Part shown: piece by piece, positions 5,454 through 11,679 of the stretch
Layout: every line of letters begins with the position of its first letter
How positions within the stretch are numbered: position 1 is the first letter of the stretch
Assembly (NCBI GenBank): GCA_964422925.1
Contig: CAYRDC010000039.1
Coordinates: 1 to 13,675 of the forward strand
Direction of reading: 5' to 3'
DNA length: 13,675 nt
Source: CAYRDC01 sp964422925
GTDB taxonomy: Bacteria; Bacteroidota; Bacteroidia; Chitinophagales; S012-47
Position numbers and translations under genes: made by a program
Notes under the pieces: model-generated
What the model saw: only the letters and a program-made list of their open reading frames with translations
Database searches by the model: none
Told to the model about the DNA's origin: nothing

Positions 5454-6497
5454 ATGAAAAAACTATCATACATTCCACTGGTGATTTTCTGGCTTTGGGC
5501 CGCTGCCTGTTCAACAGATTTCCGGCTGACAGCCTCTTTCAAAGAAATTACCGTTGTTTATGGCCTGCTTAGCCAGAACGAAACAGTTCATTACATCCGT
5601 ATTCACCGCGCGTTCCTGGATGAGAAAACCAGTGCCCTGGTAATTGCCCAAAACCCGGATTCTATTTATTATCCTGATATTCTGGACGTTACGGTAACTG
5701 AACTGAAAAGCGGCAAAGTATACCTCCTGGAGCGGGTGGACGGAGATACCGTAAACCCGCCCATTGCAAAAGATACGGGTACTTTTGCCAGCCATCCCAA
5801 CATTCTGTACCGCTTCAAAGCTCCACTAGATGACGCCAGCGATTACAAGCTGACAATCGTAAACACCAAAACAGGGAAGGTACTGACAGCCACCACTGGA
5901 CTTGTACAGGATTTCACCGTGCTCCGCCCTTTTCCCAATTTCGCGGTGAATTGGGTAGGGCCCACTGATTTTACGGCCATCTGGAACCTGGCCGGCAACA
6001 GCCGGATTTACGACCTGACCATTCGCTTGCAATACCATATTGCCTCGGTTTCAGCCCCGCTGATCACCCTGAAGGATACCTTTGTGGACATTCCTATTTT
6101 TCACAGCAAAAATTTTACAGAACCACAACCCCGCTATGAAATACCGGGCGATGTCTTTTTCCAGGGCGTGCAATTCCGGCTCGATCCTGATCCTTCTATC
6201 GTGCGGTACGCAGATTCCCTGCAGTTTATCTTTACCGTTGGCACCGTCCAGCTGAGCGATTTCATCAATTACAATAAAGCCCAGACCGGATTGGTGCAAA
6301 ACGAGATTAGCGGAACCTATACCAACATCATCGGGGGATACGGCATATTTGCCGCCCGTTTCACCAAAACGGTCCACAACGTACCGATGAACAACCAAAG
6401 CATCGACTCACTGGGTTGCGGCACCATCACCGGTGACCTTGGGTTTGCCCCTTCCCAGGACCTGGTGCACCACCCCAACTGGCCATTCTGTGATTAG
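5454..6497 (+). CDS. Predicted lipoprotein of unknown function (possibly DUF4249-like)
   Basis: A 347-residue envelope protein. The N-terminus MKKLSYIPLVIFWLWAAACS is a signal peptide with a plausible lipobox ending at C19, so the protein is probably anchored in the outer or inner membrane facing the periplasm. The rest is rich in beta-strand-like sequence and has no catalytic motif that I recognise. The segment YTNIIGGYGIFAARFTK near residues 291-307 resembles the C-terminal part of Bacteroidota DUF4249 lipoproteins, sometimes coded next to TonB-dependent receptors, but no receptor is nearby and the match is weak. It has its own promoter box and diverges from panB. No operon partner is evident: dnaK starts 158 nt downstream. 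Confidence 0.72.
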   Translation: MKKLSYIPLVIFWLWAAACSTDFRLTASFKEITVVYGLLSQNETVHYIRIHRAFLDEKTSALVIAQNPDSIYYPDILDVTVTELKSGKVYLLERVDGDTVNPPIAKDTGTFASHPNILYRFKAPLDDASDYKLTIVNTKTGKVLTATTGLVQDFTVLRPFPNFAVNWVGPTDFTAIWNLAGNSRIYDLTIRLQYHIASVSAPLITLKDTFVDIPIFHSKNFTEPQPRYEIPGDVFFQGVQFRLDPDPSIVRYADSLQFIFTVGTVQLSDFINYNKAQTGLVQNEISGTYTNIIGGYGIFAARFTKTVHNVPMNNQSIDSLGCGTITGDLGFAPSQDLVHHPNWPFCD

Positions 6498-6655
6498 CTG
6501 ACGAATTGTCACAAATCTGTTTGAAGCGAGGATAATTATCTTCGCCTATGCCATTTTTGCATCTTTCCGGCCAATCGTTTGCCTTGGCATATCGATTGAT
6601 GCGCCATGGTAACCTGTTTTATAACCAACATTAAAAAGACAAACAGACAGAAGCA

Positions 6656-8179
6656 ATGGGAAAAATAATTGGAATAGACTTAGGAACAACCAATTCCTGT
6701 GTAGCGGTTATGGAAGGCAGCGAGCCTACCGTTATCCCCAATGATGAAGGACGGAGGACCACTCCTTCCGTAGTGGCTTTCCTGGAAAACGGAGAACGCA
6801 AAATCGGGGATCCGGCCAAACGCCAGGCCATCACCAACCCCAGAAATACTATTATGTCCATCAAGCGGTTTATGGGCCGCAGGTATGATGAAGTGACCAG
6901 CGAACTGGAGACGATTAGCTATGAGGTGGTAAAGGGGGACAACAATACGGCCCGTGTCAAGATCGGTGAAAGGTTGTATACGCCCCAGGAAATCTCGGCT
7001 ATGATCCTGCAGAAAATGAAGAAAGTGGCGGAAGATTACCTGGGCACTGAGGTAACGGAAGCGGTTATTACAGTACCGGCTTACTTCAATGACTCCCAGC
7101 GCCAGGCTACCAAAGAAGCCGGTGAAATTGCGGGTCTGAAGGTAAAACGGATTATCAATGAGCCCACCGCGGCCGCACTGGCTTACGGCCTGGACAAACG
7201 CAACAAAGACATGAAAGTGGCTGTCTACGACCTCGGAGGCGGCACGTTCGATATCTCCATTCTCGAGCTGGGAGACGGGGTGTTTGAAGTAAAATCCACC
7301 AACGGGGACACCCACCTGGGCGGTGATGATTTCGACAAAGTGATTATTGACTGGCTGGCCGATGAGTTCAAAAAAGAAGAAAACATTGACCTGCGCAAAG
7401 ACCCGATGGCCCTGCAGCGCCTGAAGGAAGCAGCCGAAAAAGCCAAAATTGAATTGTCCAGCTCCACGGAAGCCGACATTAACCTGCCCTACATAACAGC
7501 CGTTGACGGAGTGCCCAAGCACCTGGTCAAAAAGCTGAGCCGGGCAAAATTCGAACAACTGGCTGACCACCTGGTAGAAAGGACACTGGGTCCCTGCAAG
7601 GAAGCCCTGAAAGACGCAGGTTACACAGCCAGCGATATCGATGAAGTAATCCTGGTAGGCGGTTCAACCCGGATTCCGAAAATCCAGGAAGTGGTCGAAA
7701 AATTCTTTGGCCGCAAGCCGCATAAAGGCGTGAACCCGGATGAAGTGGTGGCCATTGGCGCTGCCATCCAGGGAGGCGTATTAAGCGGGGATGTGAAAGA
7801 CGTATTGCTGCTGGATGTGACGCCCTTGTCACTGGGCATTGAAACCCTGGGCGGAGTGATGACCAAGCTGATCGAATCCAATACCACCATCCCGACCAAA
7901 AAATCGGAAATCTTCACCACGGCTGCCGACAACCAGCCCGAAGTAGAAATCCACGTATTGCAAGGGGAACGCCCCCTGGCCAAGGANNNNNNNNNNNNNN
8001 NNNNNNNNNNNNNNNNNNNNNNNNNNNNNNNNNNNNNNNNNNNNNNNNNNNNNNNNNNNNNNNNNNNNNNNNNNNNNNNNNNNNNNCAGGATCAGCCGGA
8101 CGCTGAACCTTCAGGAGACAATAAGGATGAAGTCACCGATGTGGAATTTGAAGAAGTGGACGGAGACGATAAAAAATAA
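6656..8179 (+). CDS. dnaK: Molecular chaperone DnaK (Hsp70), interrupted by an assembly gap
   Basis: Cytoplasmic Hsp70 that binds exposed hydrophobic segments and releases them through ATP cycles with DnaJ and GrpE. The nucleotide-binding domain is complete: GIDLGTTNSCVAV near residues 5-17, YDLGGGTFDISIL near 193-205, and the interdomain linker VLLLDVTPL at 383-391. The sequence is readable to residue 443 (GERPLAK) in the beta subdomain, then 100 N, then 31 codons of the acidic C-terminal tail. Aligned to E. coli DnaK (638 residues), about 160 residues are missing, so the true gap is near 480 nt rather than 100, and the protein is presumably intact. The preserved frame across the gap is chance. 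dnaJ and grpE are not adjacent. No CIRCE element is seen upstream; the 158-nt upstream region has only a weak TATCTTCG box (6537-6544). Confidence 0.97.
   Translation: MGKIIGIDLGTTNSCVAVMEGSEPTVIPNDEGRRTTPSVVAFLENGERKIGDPAKRQAITNPRNTIMSIKRFMGRRYDEVTSELETISYEVVKGDNNTARVKIGERLYTPQEISAMILQKMKKVAEDYLGTEVTEAVITVPAYFNDSQRQATKEAGEIAGLKVKRIINEPTAAALAYGLDKRNKDMKVAVYDLGGGTFDISILELGDGVFEVKSTNGDTHLGGDDFDKVIIDWLADEFKKEENIDLRKDPMALQRLKEAAEKAKIELSSSTEADINLPYITAVDGVPKHLVKKLSRAKFEQLADHLVERTLGPCKEALKDAGYTASDIDEVILVGGSTRIPKIQEVVEKFFGRKPHKGVNPDEVVAIGAAIQGGVLSGDVKDVLLLDVTPLSLGIETLGGVMTKLIESNTTIPTKKSEIFTTAADNQPEVEIHVLQGERPLAKXXXXXXXXXXXXXXXXXXXXXXXXXXXXXXXXXXQDQPDAEPSGDNKDEVTDVEFEEVDGDDKK
7987..8086. other. Assembly gap of exactly 100 N inside dnaK
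   Basis: A run of exactly 100 N is a conventional placeholder for a scaffold gap of unknown size. The missing part encodes the rest of the DnaK substrate-binding beta subdomain and most of the helical lid. Confidence 0.97.
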
Positions 8180-8196
8180 CATTCCTGCCATTTATT

Positions 8197-8230
8197 AAAA
8201 AAGCCGCTTGGATTTCAGGCGGCTTTTTTT
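8197..8230 (+). terminator. Intrinsic terminator of dnaK
   Basis: Stem GCCGC (8203-8207) with GCGGC (8219-8223), flanked by A-rich and T-rich runs that extend the pairing, then seven T. It starts 18 nt after the dnaK stop codon. Confidence 0.85.
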
Positions 8231-8281
8231 ACCTGCCATGCAGGCAGACCATCCCAAAAGCGTAAAAAAATGCCTTAAATA

Positions 8282-8314
8282 TTTGGAATATTCCACTGAA
8301 TTGTTCTATCTTAC
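8282..8314 (+). promoter_or_regulatory. Candidate promoter of a small RNA, overlapped by a 12-bp palindrome
   Basis: TTTG (8282-8285) and TATCTTAC (8307-8314) are 21 nt apart, within the range of Bacteroidota -33 and -7 elements, although the -7 box departs from TAnnTTTG at two bases. A perfect palindrome, TGGAATATTCCA (8284-8295), lies over the -33 element and looks like an operator. Both are seen in the sequence; function is inference. Confidence 0.35.
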
Positions 8315-8315
8315 C

Positions 8316-8506
8316 AATGTAATAATCAAGGAACAGCTTTAGTCGGAAGGCTTGAGCTGTACATGTGGGTTAAAGGCAGCTGCCTGCATTCACGCATTAC
8401 AAAATGAACGGGTGCCTGACGCACCCGGGAAATAGCAAGGGGGCTATTTCAACAAAGTATTAAAAGGCCTTAGCGGATGTTTTAAAACCGGTAAGGCCTT
8501 TTTGAT
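8316..8506 (+). ncRNA. Candidate structured small RNA, no known family recognised
   Basis: A 334-nt region between dnaK and guaD has no convincing gene, but from 8330 on holds a chain of strong hairpins. Hairpin 1 (8333-8360) is a 12-position stem with one U-U mismatch and a GGAA tetraloop. A 12-nt palindrome, AGGCAGCTGCCT, lies at 8374-8385. A 7-bp perfect stem CGGGTGC/GCACCCG is at 8409-8427, followed 1 nt later by an 8-bp perfect stem GAAATAGC/GCTATTTC at 8429-8450. The run ends in a terminator hairpin at 8462-8502. Promoter-like boxes precede it at 8282-8314, predicting an RNA of about 190 nt. There is no same-strand gene downstream, so a riboswitch is unlikely. I compared it by eye with SRP RNA, tmRNA, RNase P RNA and 6S RNA features and do not recognise it. 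Confidence 0.5.
8462..8506. terminator. Bidirectional terminator between the small RNA locus and guaD
   Basis: An 11-bp stem, AAAAGGCCTTA (8462-8472) with TAAGGCCTTTT (8492-8502), has a T-run on the right in the rightward reading and a shorter one in the leftward reading. It can end the candidate small RNA and also guaD, whose stop lies 11 nt to the right. Confidence 0.75.
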
Positions 8507-8513
8507 TTTGTGT

Positions 8514-8981
8514 TCAGTAAGGAATTTTTTCAGCCTGGTCATCCCATGCATTAAACGGGTCGAGCGCCCGGGCAATCTTCAACTGCTCTATGGCCAATTG
8601 CCGTTCGGACGGCTTTTTTCGCACTTCCTGGTAGATGTGTGAATCATCAAATCCGGCACGTGCTGCGTCCTTATGAGTGGCCGCATAATAAATCCGGTCG
8701 AGCCGGGCCCAGTAAATGGCCGATAAGCACATGGGACAGGGTTCACAACTGCTGTACAGGACGCAGCCGCGGAGAGAAAAAGTGTTCAGCTTGCGGCATG
8801 CCTCCCGGATAGCCTGGATCTCAGCATGGGCGGTCGGATCGTTATTACCAGTCACCCGGTTACAGCCTGTAGCGATTATTTCTCCTTCCCGTACAATCAC
8901 CGCTCCAAACGGACCTCCCCCCTCTCCTACATTTTGTACCGCCAGTTCTATGGCTTTTTCCAGAAATTCCAGGTGATTCAT
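8514..8981 (-). CDS. guaD: Guanine deaminase (GuaD-like nucleoside deaminase)
   Basis: A 155-residue member of the cytidine/deoxycytidylate deaminase fold, predicted to turn guanine into xanthine and ammonia in purine salvage and catabolism. Zinc-site motifs are AHAE (51-54; H52 ligand, E54 proton shuttle) and SCEPCPMC (78-85; C82 and C85 ligands). It matches B. subtilis GuaD (156 residues) over its whole length as I remember it, including GGPFGAVIV, NDPTAHAE, YWAR, AGFDDS.IY and a C-terminal F.AW followed by a final tyrosine; this end distinguishes it from the tRNA deaminase TadA. The ATG at 8981 (MNHLEFLEKA) aligns with the B. subtilis start; a TTG at 9002 would add seven residues. A weak TAACTTTC box lies upstream at 9047-9054. 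Activity on related bases or nucleosides cannot be excluded. Confidence 0.88.
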   Translation of the reverse strand: MNHLEFLEKAIELAVQNVGEGGGPFGAVIVREGEIIATGCNRVTGNNDPTAHAEIQAIREACRKLNTFSLRGCVLYSSCEPCPMCLSAIYWARLDRIYYAATHKDAARAGFDDSHIYQEVRKKPSERQLAIEQLKIARALDPFNAWDDQAEKIPY

Positions 8982-9103
8982 TTCAATGGTTGAATTATCC
9001 AATCCGGTAAGTAAATTTACGGTAAATACAATCTTACCTTTTCTACGAAAGTTATAATAGGCAAATTATCCCTGTTCCGGCCACGGTTCAGGTATTTTTT
9101 ACA

Positions 9104-9111
9104 TAGCTTTG
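9104..9111 (+). promoter_or_regulatory. Bacteroidota -7 box (TAGCTTTG) of the PD40 protein/GNAT operon
   Basis: TAGCTTTG matches TAnnTTTG exactly and lies 29 nt before the ATG at 9141, in the divergent region between guaD and the PD40 protein gene. Confidence 0.5.
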
Positions 9112-9140
9112 TCACTTCGTAAATCTATTAATTCGATATC

Positions 9141-9965
9141 ATGAAGCATGCTTTTATCCTTGCGCTGACCCTGGCAGCCGGCATTTTTGTTTCCAATGCC
9201 CAGTCAATATACAGTACCAAAGGCAATTTCCGGTTTGTGGAAGAATTAAAAGCTCCTTATGGCTATACTTTCGGGCCGGGCAGACTGGATTACAGCGGTA
9301 AGAATTTTTACTGCGGACTGGATGATGAAAACGGGATTACCCGTATTTTCCGGTTTTCAGTGAAGAACCCTGGTCATCCCGTACCCATTGAAGGACCTTT
9401 CAATGTGGATGAATACAGTGTTTTTCAACCTACACTTTCCGCTGACGGCTCCGTGCTGGTATATGTATCATCGCAGGAAGATTCCTGGATAGCTAACGAT
9501 CTGTACATGGCCTTATCCACTGGAAGCGATCAATACGACAGCGGACGTCCGATTGAGGAAGTGAACGACCCGCAAGACGCGGATGCTTACCCCTGGCTTT
9601 CCGCGGACGGGCTCACTTTGTATTTCACCCACGATAACAATATCCTGTACGCGACCAGGGCTAATACCTCGGAAATGTTTAGTGAACCCAGGCCATTGCG
9701 TTTCCAAGACAGCTCGGAGGTGCATGTAATGACCTGCTGGGTGGACCACAAAGGGAAAGAACTGTATTTCATCAGTTCCGGATCCATCTACAAATCAAAA
9801 AGGATTTCAGAAGGGTTATTCACAAAACCGGAATTGTTTACGGATGAATTTGAATTCCTGGATTTCATTTCCTCGCTAAGTTTCGATAAGAAAAAAAAGA
9901 ATTTGTGGCTATACCTTTCTGACGAAAATGATGTAACGCATATCTTGCATTACAAACGCAAATAG
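9141..9965 (+). CDS. Secreted PD40 (WD40-like) beta-propeller protein
   Basis: A 274-residue exported protein. MKHAFILALTLAAGIFVSNA is a signal peptide, probably cut near A20-Q21, without a lipobox. Two clear PD40 boxes, QPTLSADGSVLVYVS (96-110) and YPWLSADGLTLYFT (150-163), and weaker blade-like segments such as KGKELYFISSG indicate a beta propeller of the TolB/PD40 class. Such proteins usually bind other proteins or glycans in the periplasm; there is no catalytic motif. It is short for a full six-blade propeller with extra domains and has no OmpA-like C-terminal domain, unlike many Bacteroidota PD40 proteins. The GNAT gene begins 1 nt after its stop, so the two are co-transcribed, though no functional link is obvious. 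Confidence 0.8.
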   Translation: MKHAFILALTLAAGIFVSNAQSIYSTKGNFRFVEELKAPYGYTFGPGRLDYSGKNFYCGLDDENGITRIFRFSVKNPGHPVPIEGPFNVDEYSVFQPTLSADGSVLVYVSSQEDSWIANDLYMALSTGSDQYDSGRPIEEVNDPQDADAYPWLSADGLTLYFTHDNNILYATRANTSEMFSEPRPLRFQDSSEVHVMTCWVDHKGKELYFISSGSIYKSKRISEGLFTKPELFTDEFEFLDFISSLSFDKKKKNLWLYLSDENDVTHILHYKRK

Positions 9966-9966
9966 C

Positions 9967-10416
9967 TTGGACCGGGAACCTGTTCAATTCAGGGAAATAG
10001 CGCATAACAGTTCTGAGTACCGGCAGGCGGTTGCCCTGCGGGATAAATTATTGCGTAAGCCCCTGGGTTTGCGTTTCACGGATGAGGAACTGGTCCTGGA
10101 GTCCGGTGATTTTCACCTAGGCGTTTTCAAGGGGAAGCGACTACTCGGCTGCCTGGTATTAAGCCCTGATACCAAGGGAAGCATCCGTATGCGCCAGGTA
10201 GCGATAGACGAATCCTGGCAGGGCCGGGGATTGGGCCGGCAACTGGTCCTCTTTGCCGAAACCTTTGCCCGCGAAAAAAGTTTTTCCCGTATCTATTGCC
10301 ACGCCCGGCATTATGTGATTGAATTTTACCGGAAACTGGATTACCGGGAAACCGGAGAGCCCTTTATGGAAGTGGGCATACCGCATGTCCTGATGGAAAA
10401 AAGCCTGACGGATTAG
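9967..10416 (+). CDS. GNAT-family N-acetyltransferase
   Basis: A 149-residue cytoplasmic acetyl-CoA-dependent transferase of the GNAT fold. Motif A is RQVAIDESWQGRGLG (76-90), with the acetyl-CoA pyrophosphate loop QGRGLG at 85-90. The later segment HARHYVIEFYRKLDYRETGE (112-131) is the usual C-terminal part of the fold, including the Y residue after FYRKL typical of these enzymes. The acceptor cannot be read from the sequence; small amines, amino-acid derivatives or protein N-termini are all possible. The start is a TTG at 9967, 1 nt after the upstream stop, which points to translational coupling; no in-frame ATG precedes the conserved part. Its stop codon overlaps the stop of the convergent gene in the shared bases TTAG (10413-10416). 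Confidence 0.88.
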   Translation: MDREPVQFREIAHNSSEYRQAVALRDKLLRKPLGLRFTDEELVLESGDFHLGVFKGKRLLGCLVLSPDTKGSIRMRQVAIDESWQGRGLGRQLVLFAETFAREKSFSRIYCHARHYVIEFYRKLDYRETGEPFMEVGIPHVLMEKSLTD

Positions 10417-10937
10417 GGGATGGCCACGGAGCCGATCACGCTTTCAATCTCCTCCAGGTACTTGTCATAAGTTTCCAGCGGGGCCGTATATTCGAAGCGG
10501 TAAGCCCGCCCCTGGTACAGCCAGATATACTTGATGCGCACCTGGTTGGCCGGCTGCTCACTGCAAATTATTTTCCAGGCAGGCAGCCCGGCAATGCGAA
10601 GGGTGTCTTCTTCTTGCACTTCCAGGGTTATTCCGTAGCGCTTCCAAACCGTCTTTGCCTGATTGATATGCCGGTCCTTATAGGCCCGGACATCGATGGA
10701 TGAACCAACCGTTTCATTTACAAAAGACAACTGATAATCACGCGAGGCATGATTATCGATAACTTCGGGAAACAATACCAACCCGCTGCCTCTTCGGTCA
10801 GTCTTCCAGGCAGCAGGGTAATGAAGTTCAAAACCCCGTATCTGCACTGCAGCCAGAGAATCGGGTACGGCCTGGCTGTAACCAAAAAAGGAAATCCACA
10901 GTAACATCCCTACTCCTGCAAAAAACCGCTCAAACAT
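10413..10937 (-). CDS. Secreted Mog1/PsbP-like fold protein
   Basis: A 174-residue exported protein of unknown role. MFERFFAGVGMLLWISFFGYSQA is a signal peptide. The mature part has the pattern of the Mog1/PsbP/DcrB-like fold: an opening strand GFELHYPAAWK (35-45), a central IAGLPAWKI strand pair, the strand YRFEYTAP, then a helix with YDKYLEEIESVIGS at the C-terminus. Family members are small lipid-associated or periplasmic accessory proteins without known catalysis. The ATG at 10937 is chosen because it begins the signal peptide and follows a TAAATTTG box; the frame stays open upstream to 11090 but that part would run into the divergent promoter region. It ends convergent with, and overlapping, the GNAT gene. 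Confidence 0.72.
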   Translation of the reverse strand: MFERFFAGVGMLLWISFFGYSQAVPDSLAAVQIRGFELHYPAAWKTDRRGSGLVLFPEVIDNHASRDYQLSFVNETVGSSIDVRAYKDRHINQAKTVWKRYGITLEVQEEDTLRIAGLPAWKIICSEQPANQVRIKYIWLYQGRAYRFEYTAPLETYDKYLEEIESVIGSVAIP

Positions 10938-10960
10938 AATCCGCAATATAAGTAAGGGGG

Positions 10961-10968
10961 CAAATTTA
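10961..10968 (-). promoter_or_regulatory. Bacteroidota -7 box (TAAATTTG) of the Mog1/PsbP-like gene
   Basis: Read leftward it is TAAATTTG, an exact TAnnTTTG match 23 nt before the ATG at 10937. A TTG about 16 nt upstream, within ATTGTGCC, could serve as a -33 element. Confidence 0.5.
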
Positions 10969-10970
10969 CT

Positions 10971-10978
10971 TAACTTTA
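10971..10978 (+). promoter_or_regulatory. Possible -7 box (TAACTTTA) of the OmpH-like gene
   Basis: TAACTTTA departs from TAnnTTTG only at the last base and lies 34 nt before the ATG at 11013. It is 2 nt from the divergent leftward box, so the two promoters would compete for the same space. Confidence 0.35.
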
Positions 10979-11012
10979 CCGGCACAATACCATTTATGAA
11001 CAAGGCGCTATC

Positions 11013-11675
11013 ATGAAACCTAGACAACTGCTGATTATTGCCCTGAGCTGCTTCATTTCCCTGAATGCCTGCAACAACGGAAATAAACAACCTGCCAGCC
11101 AGGAAAACGATACTACTGCCACTGAATCTGACACACCGGTTAACCCGGTAACCGATTCAGTGAAGGCTATCGAACCGGATACCCTGAATCCTGCTGATAA
11201 TCTTTCGGAGCAAACGAACTCCCAACAACCGGCCACCCTGAAAATTGGTCATATAAATTCAGCGGAAGTGCTGCTGCTTATGCCGGATGTTAAAGAGGCC
11301 GACCGCAAACTACAGCAATTTGCCCAGCAACTTGACAATGAGATCAAAGCCAGGATTGCGGAATACCAGGAAAAATACGCCCGGCTGATGAATGACACGG
11401 CTGCTCCGCAATCCGTCCAGGAAACCCGTATGAACGAATTAGCCTCGCTGGAAAACACCATTGCCCAGTTGCAGCAGGACGGGCAAAACCAGATAATGCA
11501 GGAAAAGGATAAATTGTATCAGCCGATTTATGAAAAAATCAACCGTGCCATCGAAGCCGTGGCCAGGCAGGAAGGATATACCTATATCATTGATGCGTCT
11601 TCCGGGGCGCTGGTTTACGGTGTAGACACCTACGACATTACCCCTGCCGTAAAGCGCAAGTTGGGTTTGCGGTAA
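11013..11675 (+). CDS. OmpH/Skp-family periplasmic chaperone-like lipoprotein
   Basis: A 220-residue lipoprotein. The signal peptide ends in the lipobox LNAC, giving lipidated C20. A low-complexity linker rich in Thr, Ser, Pro, Asp and Asn follows (21-75), then an OmpH/Skp domain (76-220). That domain shows the beta strand KIGHINSAEVLLLMPDVKEA, a long charged helical hairpin rich in Gln, Glu and Lys, and the closing strands YTYIIDASSGALVYG with D-I-T-P. Skp proteins are soluble trimers that hold unfolded outer-membrane proteins in the periplasm; here the anchor and the about 55-residue linker would tether the chaperone to a membrane. Family members without lipid anchors are usually near 160-170 residues. 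It converges with the nucleoside transporter gene, 4 nt between stops. Confidence 0.87.
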   Translation: MKPRQLLIIALSCFISLNACNNGNKQPASQENDTTATESDTPVNPVTDSVKAIEPDTLNPADNLSEQTNSQQPATLKIGHINSAEVLLLMPDVKEADRKLQQFAQQLDNEIKARIAEYQEKYARLMNDTAAPQSVQETRMNELASLENTIAQLQQDGQNQIMQEKDKLYQPIYEKINRAIEAVARQEGYTYIIDASSGALVYGVDTYDITPAVKRKLGLR

Positions 11676-11679
11676 AGCC

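Noticed and set aside
6680..7570. A 296-codon leftward open frame antisense to dnaK
   Set aside because: Antisense open frames over dnaK are a well-known artefact of its codon use; the peptide has no signal, motif or promoter.
8333..8360. The GGAA-tetraloop hairpin as part of an SRP RNA
   Set aside because: The tetraloop is closed by C-G as in SRP, but the CAGG/AGCA internal loop required for Ffh binding is absent and the helix is too short.
8316..8506. 6S RNA, tmRNA or a riboswitch
   Set aside because: There is no long hairpin with a central bubble joining the two ends as in 6S RNA, no tRNA-like end or tag frame, and no downstream same-strand gene that a riboswitch could control.
8514..8981. 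Calling the deaminase TadA (tRNA adenosine deaminase)
   Set aside because: The zinc motifs are shared, but the AGFDDS.IY segment and C-terminal F.AW with a terminal tyrosine follow guanine deaminase instead.
9011..9020. Palindrome GTAAATTTAC upstream of guaD as an operator or promoter
   Set aside because: It is short, AT-rich and has no second copy in the window; chance is an adequate explanation.
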